64,000 nucleotides of DNA from Alteromonas antoniana (GTDB lineage Bacteria; Pseudomonadota; Gammaproteobacteria; Enterobacterales; Alteromonadaceae): contig NZ_JAESDH010000008.1 of NCBI RefSeq assembly GCF_019249295.1, positions 124,001-188,000 on the forward strand, written 5' to 3'. How positions within the stretch are numbered: the first letter of the stretch is position 1; the number at the start of each line of letters is the position of its first letter. Positions 48,931-60,650 of this stretch are shown here, one piece after another. A program made the translations under genes and the position numbers. The notes under the pieces were generated by a model. It saw nothing but the letters and a program-made list of their open reading frames with translations. It was not told the origin of the DNA and searched no databases.

Positions 48931-50010
48931 TTACTGCTGACCAAGGTAGGACTCTACGGTATCCTCCCAGCTATCTTCCTCTATCACTTCCAGCAAAGTG
49001 GTGTTTAAACGCTCTCGCTGCGTACTTTTCTCAGGTAACGCAATGGCATAATCCTGACGCTCAATCACATCAGGCAAAATTTGTATGGTGTCTGACTCCG
49101 CCTGATTTACCAGGTATTGCAGAATGGGTTTGTCGTATACCAGCGCATCAAGTTTGCCATTTTCCAGCGCGGCAATCCCGTCAGTCAGGCTGTTTACTTT
49201 TCGGTATCCGATATCCCGGGAACTCAGGAACAGAGCACTGGCTGAATTTTCCAGCGTCCCGACCCGCACATCCGGAAGGTCGTTAACCCCCTCAACAGAT
49301 GAGCTTAGCTGGCTGACCGTAAGGCTGGTAGCAATAGCAGCCGTAAAGCTACTGATAATGATAATTGCCGCGAACATCCAGACAAATCCGATTATCCGTC
49401 CACCGAGCGTAGTGGGTGCCTTATCGCCATAGCCAACCGTTGTCATCGTCACAGCGGCCCACCAGAAACTTGCTCCAAGCCCCTGTGAAGTCGAGCCCCC
49501 GAACATCTCAGCGTTTTTCTTTCGTTCGAACAACCAAAGCAGAGCGCCTACCCCAAGTAATAGTAAGCACAGTCCTGACAATGCGGCAAAAAACTCCCAG
49601 GAGAAGAAACCGGATATTGCTGCCATAAGTCGATCCTCTTCCAGCGGCACAGCGATGGCGAGTCCGGTTGTATAGTAGGGGTGAGTGAAGTCGATTTCTT
49701 TTTCACGTTGCGCATTCACTGTTAGTGCGGCGACGGAGGCATTCAACTGCCCGTTATTCAGTCCCTCAAGTAAGCCTGCTAACGACGCTTCTTTGAACTG
49801 GTACTCAATACCTTCTTTTTCGGCAATCCGCTTCCACAGATCGATACTGATCCCTTCAAACTCACCCCGCTCATTCTTAATCACAAACGGCGGTGCCACT
49901 TTTGTTCCAACAGTCCAGACATCGTCCTGTGTCGCTGTATCAGACTGCGCTGTCGTCTGAAATGAGACACATAGCAACAGCAAGCTAATAAGATATTGAA
50001 TCGGCTTCAT
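48931..50010 (-). CDS. GluR0-like ligand-gated potassium channel
   Basis: About 359 residues from the ATG at 50010, which starts a signal peptide (ISLLLLCVSFQTTAQS). A periplasmic solute-binding lobe (about 30-130) is interrupted by a pore module. The module has TM1 at about 140-162, a pore helix, the potassium-filter motif TVGYGD (191-196) and TM2 at about 204-228. The second lobe (about 245-345) follows. This S1-pore-S2 order is the prokaryotic ionotropic glutamate receptor layout, as in cyanobacterial GluR0. The ligand is probably an amino acid. A plain transport substrate-binding protein is excluded by the pore. Confidence 0.88.
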   Translation of the reverse strand: MKPIQYLISLLLLCVSFQTTAQSDTATQDDVWTVGTKVAPPFVIKNERGEFEGISIDLWKRIAEKEGIEYQFKEASLAGLLEGLNNGQLNASVAALTVNAQREKEIDFTHPYYTTGLAIAVPLEEDRLMAAISGFFSWEFFAALSGLCLLLLGVGALLWLFERKKNAEMFGGSTSQGLGASFWWAAVTMTTVGYGDKAPTTLGGRIIGFVWMFAAIIIISSFTAAIATSLTVSQLSSSVEGVNDLPDVRVGTLENSASALFLSSRDIGYRKVNSLTDGIAALENGKLDALVYDKPILQYLVNQAESDTIQILPDVIERQDYAIALPEKSTQRERLNTTLLEVIEEDSWEDTVESYLGQQ

Positions 50011-50194
50011 GTTTTTTCTCTTTTTTTGTACGTACACATTCAACGTAACACGGAACCAATTGGATTTCTAAATTCCCCCCGCCTTCTCTGAACTGAACAA
50101 ATCCGGTTTCACTACGTACCTGATAACACAACACAGCGTTGACTTTGTTTCCCTGCTTTCACACAATTCGCCTATAGCATGTCAGAGGTATTGT

Positions 50195-50785
50195 ATGTCT
50201 ACATCAAACCAAGCAGATGATCTTCAGTCTTTTATGGAAGAGATGGGTGATGTTAAACCACTCGCGAAAAATGACACCATCAACCTGCATGACCCCAAAG
50301 CACGGATCGCGGATAAGCAAAAGCGTGCAAAACTTCATCTTGCGACTCAGAAAAGTACCTTTAATCCACTGACACTGGAGAATGTAACGCCTGTGAAACC
50401 TGATGACTTTCTCAGCTTCCAGCAGGCAGGGATCCAGGACGGCGTATTTAAAAATTTGCGCCTGGGCAAATATGACATTGAACAACGCATTTCACTAAAG
50501 GGATTAACACTTAAAGAAGCCAGCCAACACCTTTATGAGAGCCTTGGCCGCTGTCATGAAAAAGGGTGCCGCGCAGTGCTTATTCAGCATGGTCGCGGTG
50601 AGCAGAGTCAGCCTTTCCCGGCATTGAAGAAAAGTTACGTTAACCACTGGCTATCAGAGCTTGAAGAGGTGATTGCGTTTCACTCCGCACAGCCTGCTCA
50701 CGGTGGCTTGGGTGCCACCTATGCCCTTCTCAAGAAGCATCCGGAACAGAAACTCATTAATCGTGAAAAAAACCGCAGAGGGTAA
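50195..50785 (+). CDS. smrA: Smr domain endonuclease (SmrA/YdaL-like)
   Basis: A 196-residue protein. The C-terminal Smr domain (about 95-180) contains ISLKGLTLKEA and the catalytic-loop motif VLIQHGRGE. The charged N-terminal extension resembles YdaL of E. coli. Smr domains nick DNA or cleave RNA. The cellular role of this class is poorly known. The gene stands alone, divergent from the receptor channel. Confidence 0.85.
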   Translation: MSTSNQADDLQSFMEEMGDVKPLAKNDTINLHDPKARIADKQKRAKLHLATQKSTFNPLTLENVTPVKPDDFLSFQQAGIQDGVFKNLRLGKYDIEQRISLKGLTLKEASQHLYESLGRCHEKGCRAVLIQHGRGEQSQPFPALKKSYVNHWLSELEEVIAFHSAQPAHGGLGATYALLKKHPEQKLINREKNRRG

Positions 50786-51071
50786 AGCCTCGATATAATA
50801 GCTGCGTGACCAGTTCGAAAAATTATAATCAACCTCTGAGGCAACGGCTTTCGTAAAAAAGCTGCCCTAATCGCTGAACGATTTTATGAAAAGTCGCGTA
50901 AACAGGAAAACGCAGAGTCGCAACCCGGGATGGGTTGGCCGTTGAGCCACTATTTAAGACAATGGAAAAACTGAAAATAACGCTAAGCTGCGCTATTTGT
51001 GGTTTATTCAGAACGCAACAAATCCTGCCATAAGCTGACAAGGTAGATAGCTGGCGGTATATCAGCGCAGA
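50786..51071. other. Spacer after smrA
   Basis: About 285 bases with no supported gene. Short frames on both strands lack ribosome-binding sites and recognisable products. Confidence 0.45.
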
Positions 51072-51212
51072 TTAGTTAATCGACGTCAAACTGGTTGGTG
51101 TAGAGGTTATTTCTGCTGAACGCGCAGAGGAACTAAAAACTGCAGTAACGATCATTAGCAGTACGGCGATAGCCACCCCGGTTAACCCAAACCCTTTTGA
51201 TGAACGATTCAT
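51072..51212 (-). CDS. Small predicted membrane or secreted protein (46 aa)
   Basis: A 47-codon frame starts MNRSSKGFGLTGVAIAVLLM and ends TAA. AAGAGA precedes the ATG at about seven bases. Residues 8-26 are hydrophobic, so it is either a single-span membrane peptide or a signal sequence followed by about 15 residues. It lies between smrA and purL and has no recognised family. It may be spurious, but codon use and ribosome-binding site look reasonable. Confidence 0.4.
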   Translation of the reverse strand: MNRSSKGFGLTGVAIAVLLMIVTAVFSSSARSAEITSTPTSLTSIN

Positions 51213-51386
51213 ATTCGTCTCTTATTGTTATATTACCTTGCGCAATGCAAAGATAATTTCACCCAACAAACACAAGTCCTTGTATCTCAAGCGCATTCCA
51301 TGCAATCACCTACTTTAGTTCAGCGATAAACTGATGACAAGGCATCTGTTGGTTTTTTCGACCCTGTCATCAGTAAGAAGTTCAAT

Positions 51387-54300
51387 TTATCCTACAAAAA
51401 CTCTGGCATTTCTGAACATACGCATCCAGGCACCGTCTTCCTGCCAGTCATCTGGTCGCCATGAGTTCGCTACTGTTCGGAATACACGCTCAGGGTGCGG
51501 CATCATAATCGTACAGCGTCCGTCCGCAGACGTCAGTCCGGTGATCCCTTCCGGTGACCCATTTGGGTTCGCCGGATACTGGTTAGTGACCTTGCCGTAG
51601 TTGTCGATATACCGCAAAGCAACCTGCTGCTGTTCATTCACCGCTGCAATGGCGCTTTGGGTTTTAAACTCAGCTTGGCCCTCTCCGTGCGATACGGCGA
51701 TAGGCATACGTGACCCTTCCATACCCTGCAGTAATACCGAGTTGGAAGATTGTACCTCAACCATGGCCACACGCGCTTCGAATCGTGCTGACTGGTTGGT
51801 CACAAAGTGTGGCCAGTGCTCGGTGCCAGGGATAAGGGACTTCAGGTTAGATAACATCTGGCAGCCATTACATACGCCGAGACTAAACGTGTCCTGGCGA
51901 GTAAAGAAGGCTTCAAATGCATCACGAGCCCGAGCATTAAACAAGATAGATTTCGCCCAGCCTTCACCTGCGCCCAGCACGTCACCATAAGAGAAGCCAC
52001 CGCAGGCAGCCAGCCCCTGGAACTGCGCCAGGTCAACACGTCCCTGCAGCACATCACTCATATGCACATCAATCGCATTGAAGCCTGCTCGGGTAAACGC
52101 CGCCGCCATTTCCAGATGTGAATTTACGCCCTGCTCGCGTAGTATCGCCACCGAAGGCTTAGTGCCTTTGGCAATAAACGGGGCTGCCACATCCTCGTTC
52201 ACGTCATAAGTCAGTGCGGCATGTAAGCCCGGGTTAGCGGCATCTTTTTTCGCTTCATGCTCTTCATCTGCACAGGCAGGATTATCACGAAGACGTTGCA
52301 TCTCATAAGTTGTCGCAGCCCATTGCATGCGCAGACTAACCCGGCTATCGCTAACCACTGGGTTGCCATTACGGGTAAACACAACCGTATCCGAATCGTT
52401 CAGCGTGCCAATATCGTGTGACATTGCAGACAGGCCATAATCCTTAAGAACCGCGTTAACAGCTTCTACGTCAGTTGCTTTGACCTGAATCACGCCACCC
52501 AGCTCTTCTGAGAACAACACCGACAGATCATCACTGCCAAGCGTGTCCAGTTCTACGGACACCCCCGTGTTTCCGGCAAATGCCATCTCGGCCACGGTGG
52601 TAAACAGCCCGCCGTCGGAGCGGTCGTGATAGGCCTGCACCAGCCCTTGGGCAACCAGCTTCTGCACAGCGTTAAAATAGTTTGCCAACAGCTCAGGTGA
52701 ATCGACATCGGCAGGTTGAGTACCCAGCTGGCCGTACACCTGCGCCAGACAGCTTCCGCCCAGGCGATTTTTTCCGCAGCCTAAGTCAATCAGAATAAGG
52801 CGGCTGTCCCCTTTATCAGTGCGTAACTGTGGCGTCACAGTCTTACGGATATCGGTGACCGCGCCAAAGGCAGAGATCACCAGCGATAACGGTGACGTCA
52901 CCGATTTATCACCTGATTCATCCTGCCATGCCGTCTTCATAGACATTGAGTCTTTTCCTACCGGGATCGTCAGCCCAAGCGCAGGACATAACTCTTCACC
53001 TACGGCTTTAACTGCCTCATAAAGACCAGCATCTTCACCCGGATGGCCAGCGGCAGCCATCCAGTTTGCAGAGAGTTTAATGCGCTTTAAATCGCCAATG
53101 GGCGCAGCAGCAATGTTCGTCAGCGATTCACCTACGGCCAGACGTGCTGACGCAGCATGCGACAATAATGCCACTGGCGTACGCTCGCCCATCGCCATAG
53201 CTTCACCATGGTAGGTATCGAAAGCTGTGGCGGTTACCGCGACATCTGCCACCGGCACCTGCCAGGGTCCAACCATCTGGTCACGGCTCACAAGACCAGT
53301 GACTGACCGGTCACCGATGGTGATAAGAAACGTCTTTTCCGCTACAGTTGGCAGCGCCAGTATACGTTTGACCGCGTCTTCCACTGTCATTCCGTCGCGG
53401 TCTAATTCTACGGAGGCTGATTGTGCAGAGGTGACATCGCGATGCATTTTAGGCGGCTTGCCCAGCAACACATCCAGCGGCATATCAATAGGCTGATTAT
53501 CGAAGTGCGAATCGTTAAGCAGCAGATGTGGCTCAGCTGTCGCTTCACCAACGACGGCAAATGGCGCACGCTCTCGATGACATATGGCTTCGAATACTGG
53601 TAAGTCTTTTTCCGCTACGGACATGACATAACGTTCCTGCGACTCGTTACACCACAGCTCAAGTGGCGTCATTCCCGGCTCGTCAGACAGCACATTGCGA
53701 AGCTCAAAACGCCCGCCGCGCTCACCGTCGTTCACCAGTTCAGGTAGCGCATTAGACAACCCTCCCGCACCAACATCATGAATAAACTGAATGGGATTAT
53801 TGTCACCTAACTGCCAGCAGGCATCGATCACTTCCTGACAGCGACGCTCCATTTCCGGGTTATCGCGTTGTACTGAGGCAAAGTCCAGATCTTCATTAGA
53901 CTGGCCTGACGCCATAGACGACGCCGCGCCACCGCCCAGGCCGATATTCATCGCCGGGCCGCCCAGTACGATCAGCTTGGCACCCACCGTGATTTCACCT
54001 TTCTCAATATGTGAACGACGGATATTGCCCAGACCACCAGCCAGCATAATCGGCTTATGGTAACCACGTACTTCCACGCCATTGAAACTGGCCACTTCCT
54101 GTTCGTAGGTACGGAAATACCCCAACAGATTCGGGCGGCCAAATTCGTTATTAAATGCCGCGCCACCCAGCGGGCCATCGATCATAATATCCAGTGCACT
54201 GACAATGCGCTCAGGTTTACCGTAAGCGGCTTCCCAGGGTTGCTCAGCGCCTGGTATATTGAGGTTAGAAACGCTGAAGCCCACCAGTCCCGCTTTAGGT

Positions 54301-55280
54301 TTAGAGCCACGGCCTGTTGCTCCTTCATCGCGAATTTCACCGCCAGAACCTGTCGCCGCCCCCGGGAACGGAGAAATTGCCGTCGGGTGATTGTGCGTTT
54401 CGACTTTCATCAGAATGTCGATATCTTCGTGATTGAATTCATACTGGTGGGTTTGCGGATTCGGGAAGAAACGCCCTGCAGCCCAGCCTTCCATCACGGC
54501 GGCATTATCTTTGTAAGCAGAATAAACATGTTCCGGGAAACGCTCGAACGTGTTTTTGATCATTTTGAACAGGGACTTATCCTGTTCTACGCCGTCAATG
54601 GTCCAGCTGGCGTTGAAAATCTTGTGGCGGCAATGCTCAGAGTTTGCCTGAGCAAACATATACAGTTCCACATCGTTAGGATTACGACCCAGTTTAGTAA
54701 AGCTTTCAAACAGGTAATCAATCTCATCGTCAGCCAACGCGAGGCCAAGGGCAATATTGGCATCAATGAGCGCCTGCTTGCCGTTCCCTAGCACATCGAC
54801 TGAACTGAAAGATTTTGGCTCTGCCTGTTCAAACAGCACATCAGCCTCTTCCAGAGAATGAAATACCACTTCCGTCATACGGTCATGCAATGCCGCCGCT
54901 ACCGTGCTGCTCTCGGTTTCAGTCAAAGGCTTTGCGCTATCGATATAGTATGCGCAACCCCGTTCGATACGAACGATATCGTCCAGTGCGCAGTTATGCG
55001 CGATATCCGTGGCTTTTGAAGACCAGGGCGAAATCGTACCGGGGCGAGGCGTGACGAAAAACAGCTTTCCTTGCGGCTGCTGGCTTTGTCTGGCCGGGCC
55101 GTAGGTGAGTAGTTTATCGAGGATAGCCTTGTGGTCGTCAGAGAGCGCCTTGCGGGTCTCGGCTAAATGAACGTATTCGCTATATATACCTTTGATGGAG
55201 ATGCCGGATTGACCCAGCTTGGTGATCAGTTTAGTTTGGTTAAACTCTGACAGTGCGGGAGCGCCTCGAAGGACCAACAT
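51387..55280 (-). CDS. purL: Phosphoribosylformylglycinamidine synthase
   Basis: The 1297-residue single-chain enzyme of purine synthesis converts FGAR, glutamine and ATP to FGAM. The N-terminus [19 protein letters not shown] matches proteobacterial PurL. FGAM synthase motifs include [17 protein letters not shown](S)GGEIRDEG. The C-terminal class I glutaminase has the nucleophile in GVCNGCQML (near 1135) and PHPERVFR near 1260. Length equals E. coli PurL (1295). It is divergent from mltF. Confidence 0.98.
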   Translation of the reverse strand: MLVLRGAPALSEFNQTKLITKLGQSGISIKGIYSEYVHLAETRKALSDDHKAILDKLLTYGPARQSQQPQGKLFFVTPRPGTISPWSSKATDIAHNCALDDIVRIERGCAYYIDSAKPLTETESSTVAAALHDRMTEVVFHSLEEADVLFEQAEPKSFSSVDVLGNGKQALIDANIALGLALADDEIDYLFESFTKLGRNPNDVELYMFAQANSEHCRHKIFNASWTIDGVEQDKSLFKMIKNTFERFPEHVYSAYKDNAAVMEGWAAGRFFPNPQTHQYEFNHEDIDILMKVETHNHPTAISPFPGAATGSGGEIRDEGATGRGSKPKAGLVGFSVSNLNIPGAEQPWEAAYGKPERIVSALDIMIDGPLGGAAFNNEFGRPNLLGYFRTYEQEVASFNGVEVRGYHKPIMLAGGLGNIRRSHIEKGEITVGAKLIVLGGPAMNIGLGGGAASSMASGQSNEDLDFASVQRDNPEMERRCQEVIDACWQLGDNNPIQFIHDVGAGGLSNALPELVNDGERGGRFELRNVLSDEPGMTPLELWCNESQERYVMSVAEKDLPVFEAICHRERAPFAVVGEATAEPHLLLNDSHFDNQPIDMPLDVLLGKPPKMHRDVTSAQSASVELDRDGMTVEDAVKRILALPTVAEKTFLITIGDRSVTGLVSRDQMVGPWQVPVADVAVTATAFDTYHGEAMAMGERTPVALLSHAASARLAVGESLTNIAAAPIGDLKRIKLSANWMAAAGHPGEDAGLYEAVKAVGEELCPALGLTIPVGKDSMSMKTAWQDESGDKSVTSPLSLVISAFGAVTDIRKTVTPQLRTDKGDSRLILIDLGCGKNRLGGSCLAQVYGQLGTQPADVDSPELLANYFNAVQKLVAQGLVQAYHDRSDGGLFTTVAEMAFAGNTGVSVELDTLGSDDLSVLFSEELGGVIQVKATDVEAVNAVLKDYGLSAMSHDIGTLNDSDTVVFTRNGNPVVSDSRVSLRMQWAATTYEMQRLRDNPACADEEHEAKKDAANPGLHAALTYDVNEDVAAPFIAKGTKPSVAILREQGVNSHLEMAAAFTRAGFNAIDVHMSDVLQGRVDLAQFQGLAACGGFSYGDVLGAGEGWAKSILFNARARDAFEAFFTRQDTFSLGVCNGCQMLSNLKSLIPGTEHWPHFVTNQSARFEARVAMVEVQSSNSVLLQGMEGSRMPIAVSHGEGQAEFKTQSAIAAVNEQQQVALRYIDNYGKVTNQYPANPNGSPEGITGLTSADGRCTIMMPHPERVFRTVANSWRPDDWQEDGAWMRMFRNARVFVG

Positions 55281-55479
55281 AGTGCTTTACCTGGTTGTTT
55301 TGAAGCCACGCAATGTTGCAGACTGGTAGCTTCTGAGATTGACGAGTGTTTCGGCGCGGATTATAGAGGAAATCCGTTGAATTGATAACCGGCAAGGCCG
55401 TGATGTGACAGTTTTTTTTTACCTTCTGTCTGAACAGCACCCCAGCCGTTAACTGAATAACAGGATTGAGTAGATTAAG

Positions 55480-56844
55480 GTGGATTTTCGACGCGGTCTG
55501 ACATTGCTATTGTGCCTGCTGATGCTGAGCTGTACACAGTCCTCGGTACCGAATTCGCTGTCGCAGTTAATTGACCGGCAGGTATTGCGGGTAGGTACAC
55601 TGTATGGCCGTACTACGTACTATCTGGGGCCAGACGGGCCGAAAGGCTTTGAGTACGAACTGGTCAAGGGCTTCGCCGACTATCTGGGCGTTGAGTTACA
55701 AATCTATCCCTTCTATTCGTACGACGCCATGCTTGGGCAGCTAAGTGATGGCACGCTGGATCTGGTGGCATCAGGCGACGCGATCACCGGGACGATGAAA
55801 TCCCGGTTTGTTTATGGTCCGGCCTATCAGCAGGTAAGTCAAAAACTGGTTTTCAGGCAGGGGGATGAGCGTCCCAGAGCCCTGGAAGATCTCAGTAAAC
55901 CGCTGATGGTTGTCGAAGGCAGCAGTCACGCGAGGATCCTCAGAGATGTCGCGACGTCTGAACTGACATCACTGTCCTGGCAGGAAACTGCCGATCGTGA
56001 CGCTGAAGAGTTATTGCAGATGGTCGCTGAGGGCGAGCTCGATTATACACTGGCAGATACCAACCGACTGGCGTTACAGCGCAGGCGTTTTCCTCAGTTA
56101 AGTGTCGGCTTTACTCTTGAAACCCTGCAGCCCATCGCCTGGGCACTTAATCCCCAATTGGACGACTCCCTGCGCGCGGCGCTGGTTGAATACTTTGGTA
56201 GCATCCATCAGGCTGGCGTGTTCAAGGTGCTGGAGGAGAAGTACTTTGGGCATGTCCGTCAGTTTAATTATGTGGATACCAGCGCATTCATCGATGCAGC
56301 ACAAAAAGTGTTGCCTGAATACGAAGCCTGGTTTCGTCAATACGGCAGCGATATAGACTGGCGGCTACTTGCCGCAATGAGCTATCAGGAAAGTCACTGG
56401 CAACCCGATGCCACCTCTCCTACGGGTGTGAGAGGCCTTATGATGCTGACTCTGGATACAGCGAAAGATATGGATGTGGTGTCCCGTATTGATGCAGAAC
56501 AAAGCATTCGGGGCGGAGCCCAGTACTTCGCCAGCCTGCTGAGCCGGATCCCCGCCAGGATCCAGGAGCCTGATAAAACCTGGATGGCGCTGGCCGCTTA
56601 CAATATCGGTCTCGGCCATCTGGAAGACGCCCGAGTGCTAACCCAGCGCCAGGGGGGCAACCCTGACCTCTGGGTTGATGTGAAGCAGCGTTTACCTTTG
56701 CTGCGTCAGAAAAAATATTATCGTACAACAAAGTATGGCTACGCCAGAGGTGACGAAGCATTGCAGTACGTAGAAAATATTCGCCGCTATTACGATACAC
56801 TGGTATGGTTGGATGAAAATCGTGACGGACGAATCGCGCTTTAA
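55480..56844 (+). CDS. mltF: Membrane-bound lytic murein transglycosylase F
   Basis: A 454-residue lipoprotein (lipobox LMLSCTQ). An extracellular solute-binding type 3 domain (about 30-255) is followed by an SLT transglycosylase domain with catalytic Glu in SYQESHW (near 304). The start is GTG, since no ATG lies at the signal-peptide start. It trims peptidoglycan in the periplasm. The adjacency to purL and tadA is conserved in gammaproteobacteria. Confidence 0.95.
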   Translation: MDFRRGLTLLLCLLMLSCTQSSVPNSLSQLIDRQVLRVGTLYGRTTYYLGPDGPKGFEYELVKGFADYLGVELQIYPFYSYDAMLGQLSDGTLDLVASGDAITGTMKSRFVYGPAYQQVSQKLVFRQGDERPRALEDLSKPLMVVEGSSHARILRDVATSELTSLSWQETADRDAEELLQMVAEGELDYTLADTNRLALQRRRFPQLSVGFTLETLQPIAWALNPQLDDSLRAALVEYFGSIHQAGVFKVLEEKYFGHVRQFNYVDTSAFIDAAQKVLPEYEAWFRQYGSDIDWRLLAAMSYQESHWQPDATSPTGVRGLMMLTLDTAKDMDVVSRIDAEQSIRGGAQYFASLLSRIPARIQEPDKTWMALAAYNIGLGHLEDARVLTQRQGGNPDLWVDVKQRLPLLRQKKYYRTTKYGYARGDEALQYVENIRRYYDTLVWLDENRDGRIAL

Positions 56845-57235
56845 GCGTTAAAGGCATCAGGCCTGAAAGATTGTTTACCGTGGCCATTTTGTTCCGGCTT
56901 TTCCACAGTTCCATTGTTGGCGCATAACTCCCCTTTTTACACACGGATTTTTGCAACGACTATCTTGAAAACTGTAATAACGCCGTCATTTTATGACGCT
57001 AGGATACAACTGGTTTCTGGTAGCCCGTTTTTACTACCTATAACTAAACTACCGCCTTTATTGATTTTACCTGGTGCCCTACAGCCAGAGGTAAGAGAAA
57101 GGTATTCGTGTAAACGTGACTGTCTGGTAACCCACCTCAATTCATGTCGACGGAGTGTGCGGGAAACTGCCAGAACCCAATGACAGTCAACGTCCCTGAC
57201 ACGTCTGCCTTTCTGATAATTCAGGAGGACAAAAT
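56845..57235. other. Spacer between mltF and small basic ORF
   Basis: About 390 bases. A possible sigma70 promoter, TTGCAA-N18-TAATAA (56951-56980), points right towards the small basic ORF. GACTGTC and GACAGTC form a wide inverted pair near 57118 and 57181. No other feature is recognised. Confidence 0.35.
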
Positions 57236-58121
<886 letters not shown>

Positions 58122-58149
58122 TTAAGGTATTGAAAAGAGGGAAATCATT

Positions 58150-58389
58150 ATGATGTCTGGATACGTAACTGCTATTGCTATTGTGGCTATTATCGGATGG
58201 GTTCTTGTGGAAATTACCACGTCTGGAAGAAAAAAACGCGCTGATATGAGCGACAAAGAAAAGGCAGAAATGCAGAAGGAAATTGTGAACCTTAAGTCGC
58301 GCATTGAGGTGCTGGAGCAGATTGTGACAGACGAAAAATACGATCTGAAAAAACAGTTTAAAGACTTGGAAAAAGACAAAGTCGCCTGA
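58150..58389 (+). CDS. PspB-like membrane protein
   Basis: A 79-residue protein with an N-terminal membrane span (about 5-22). A charged coiled-coil tail, KAEMQKEIVNLKSRIEVLEQIV, resembles the C-terminal part of PspB. AGAGGG precedes two consecutive ATGs. No pspA, pspC or pspF gene is nearby, so any role in phage-shock response is uncertain. It stands alone between tadA and the antiporter. Confidence 0.65.
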   Translation: MMSGYVTAIAIVAIIGWVLVEITTSGRKKRADMSDKEKAEMQKEIVNLKSRIEVLEQIVTDEKYDLKKQFKDLEKDKVA

Positions 58390-58420
58390 TACAGGTCGTC
58401 AACGCAGAATGCGTCACTGG

Positions 58421-58443
58421 GACAACGCGAATATCGCGTTGTC
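58421..58443. repeat. Perfect 10-bp hairpin
   Basis: GACAACGCGA and TCGCGTTGTC pair around a three-base loop, between the convergent pspB-like and antiporter genes. There is no T-run on either strand, so it may act in mRNA end protection or weak termination. Confidence 0.6.
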
Positions 58444-58547
58444 GGCCCGGTAAAGACTTAACCTTCACACACAGCGAGATCAAACTGACGCCGCTCGCTC
58501 TCTACCTGTAGTGCCATATCACAGGTGCCAGATTCGACGGATTAGCA

Positions 58548-60521
58548 TTAGCCGCCTTCCAGTAGAAATCTTTCAGCCCGTTCCACCCGACGTGGTTTCC
58601 CGGCAATAACCAGCACATCGCCTTGCTGAAGAATAGCGCTGCCATCTGGCTCCGCCACTTCTGTGCCATCCCGGCGAAGCCCCTTCACTTTCACCCGCAT
58701 CCGGGTTAAATCCAGCGCTTCGAGGGTTTTCCCCAGGCAATACGCATGCGAATTGAGCACGACCGCGTGAATGAACTCCAGTTTATCTTCGGTACCGTAA
58801 GTGATTTCGGTCGTTTCTCCAGGGTAAAAGCCATGCAGGTGGTCATAACGCCCTTTTCGCTCAGCTCTGACGCGTTTTAGAATACGGGACATGGGTACGC
58901 CGGCGTAGTGAAGCACCTGGGAAATCAGCATCAGACTCCCCTCCTGCAACTCCGGAACGACCTGCGACGCTCCGGCACCATATAATGCCTCTAACTGATA
59001 ATCGCGCTTAGTACGCACCATTACCTCTATGTTTTCCCGTATCTGGCGGGTAGAACTTATGACCTGAGCCGCTTTGTCTGGCTGGTCGAAGGTGACCAGC
59101 ACCAGTTTCGCTCGTTCCACACCCGCATTAATCAAAATGCCTTTCTGGCTGGAGTCGCCAAACAAAATGGGCTCTCCGGCGTTACGACTTTCATGCACCC
59201 TTACCGGATCGCCGTCTATCGCGATAAACGGGATCCCTTCCATTTTCAGCATTCTCGCCACTGACTGACCAACCCGCCCAAAACCGGCAATGACAACATG
59301 ATCAGAAAGTGGACTCTGTGAAAAAAGAACCGGCTGATCGGCGTCAATATTCGGTTGCTTTACCAATGTCTGGGCAAAAGCCAGACTTTTATCGATTAAC
59401 CATGGGGTGAGCGCCATACTGATTACCCCCATACTCACAATGATCGAGGATTGCTGCTGAGTAATAACGCCGTGCGTGGTAGCCAGAGCCGCTATAACAA
59501 AACTGAATTCGCCAATCTGACAGAGTTTAAAACCGGCAGACCAGGCATCAACCGGGTCGCACTTGAACAATCTCGCTGCCAACCTGACCAGCACCACTTT
59601 CACGGCCATCAGCGACACCACACCAGCAATGATCCAATGACCACTTTCCATCAGGACGGTGAGATCCAGCTGCATCCCGACGGTCACGAAAAAGAGGCCC
59701 ATCAGAATATCTCTGAAAGGTCGGATATCCGCTTCTAACTGATACTTGTACTGGCTCTCCCCCAGCATCATACCGGCCAGAAACGCGCCTAACGCCATCG
59801 ACAGACCGGAAACGTAAGTCAGGCCAGCAGCAAGTAACGACACCAGAATCGTTGTTAAGACAAACAGTTCATCGGTGCGCGTGCGAGCCACTTCCCGAAA
59901 CACCCATGGCAAAAACCACTTCCCTACCGAAAGCAAAAAGGTCACTACCAATGTTCCTTTAAGTAGTGCCCCTGCCAGTACACTGACAACATTAACGTCC
60001 TGCTCGCCCGATAGCAGCGGGATGGCTATGAGAAACGGGACAACAGCAAGATCCTGGAACAGCAAAATACTGATTGCCAGTTGTGTGCGACGGTTGTTGA
60101 GGATCCCCGACTCAGTGACCTGCTTAATGACTATCGCAGTGGAGCTAAGCGCGACCATGCCGCCGATGATAATGGAGGCTGCGAGTGGCAAGTCGAAAAA
60201 ATAAAACGGGATCAGCGTGAAGACCAGCGTGGTAATGCACATTTGTCCAAGACCGACCCCGAAGACCAGACTGCGCATCGCCATGAGTTTAGGTAGCGAG
60301 AACTCCAGCCCCAGAGAAAACAGCAGAAAAACGATGCCGACTTCGGCCAGAAGGTGCATTTGCTCTGGATGGGCGAAAAGTGCGAGAAGCTGAGGTCCGG
60401 CGAGGATCCCGGCAAACAGGTACGCCAGTATGGGTGGCAAATGGAATCGTTTAAACAATGCCACGCTGACGACAGCGAGAAACATCAGTATCACCACATG
60501 TACAAAACCACTACCGATCAC
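58548..60521 (-). CDS. CPA2 cation:proton antiporter with TrkA domains
   Basis: A 657-residue Kef/YbaL-type protein. Twelve or so membrane spans of the Na+/H+ exchanger fold (about 1-385) are followed by TrkA-N and TrkA-C domains. The TrkA-N Rossmann domain starts with DHVVIAGFGRVGQSVARM (about 410). The TrkA-C domain is at about 570-650. It probably exports potassium or another monovalent cation under nucleotide or thiol control. The exact subfamily (KefB, KefC or YbaL) is not settled. Confidence 0.9.
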   Translation of the reverse strand: MIGSGFVHVVILMFLAVVSVALFKRFHLPPILAYLFAGILAGPQLLALFAHPEQMHLLAEVGIVFLLFSLGLEFSLPKLMAMRSLVFGVGLGQMCITTLVFTLIPFYFFDLPLAASIIIGGMVALSSTAIVIKQVTESGILNNRRTQLAISILLFQDLAVVPFLIAIPLLSGEQDVNVVSVLAGALLKGTLVVTFLLSVGKWFLPWVFREVARTRTDELFVLTTILVSLLAAGLTYVSGLSMALGAFLAGMMLGESQYKYQLEADIRPFRDILMGLFFVTVGMQLDLTVLMESGHWIIAGVVSLMAVKVVLVRLAARLFKCDPVDAWSAGFKLCQIGEFSFVIAALATTHGVITQQQSSIIVSMGVISMALTPWLIDKSLAFAQTLVKQPNIDADQPVLFSQSPLSDHVVIAGFGRVGQSVARMLKMEGIPFIAIDGDPVRVHESRNAGEPILFGDSSQKGILINAGVERAKLVLVTFDQPDKAAQVISSTRQIRENIEVMVRTKRDYQLEALYGAGASQVVPELQEGSLMLISQVLHYAGVPMSRILKRVRAERKGRYDHLHGFYPGETTEITYGTEDKLEFIHAVVLNSHAYCLGKTLEALDLTRMRVKVKGLRRDGTEVAEPDGSAILQQGDVLVIAGKPRRVERAERFLLEGG

Positions 60522-60650
60522 ATCGTCTCCTTTTTATTTCAGGCACAGTTTTTGCTGAAAACAATTGAGTAAGGCGAAAACATCAGAACATGCCGGATTT
60601 CCGTCAGTCTGAATGTCGCACTCCCATTTGACTTTTTAAGGGGCCAGAAC

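Noticed and set aside
54057..54791. 244-codon open frame opposite purL
   Set aside because: Lies wholly inside the highly conserved purL. The composition is that of a shadow frame.
58150..58389. Phage-shock operon
   Set aside because: Only a PspB-like gene is seen. pspA, pspC and pspF are not adjacent, and no sigma54 site precedes it.
58421..58443. Intrinsic terminator
   Set aside because: Strong hairpin but no T-run on either strand.
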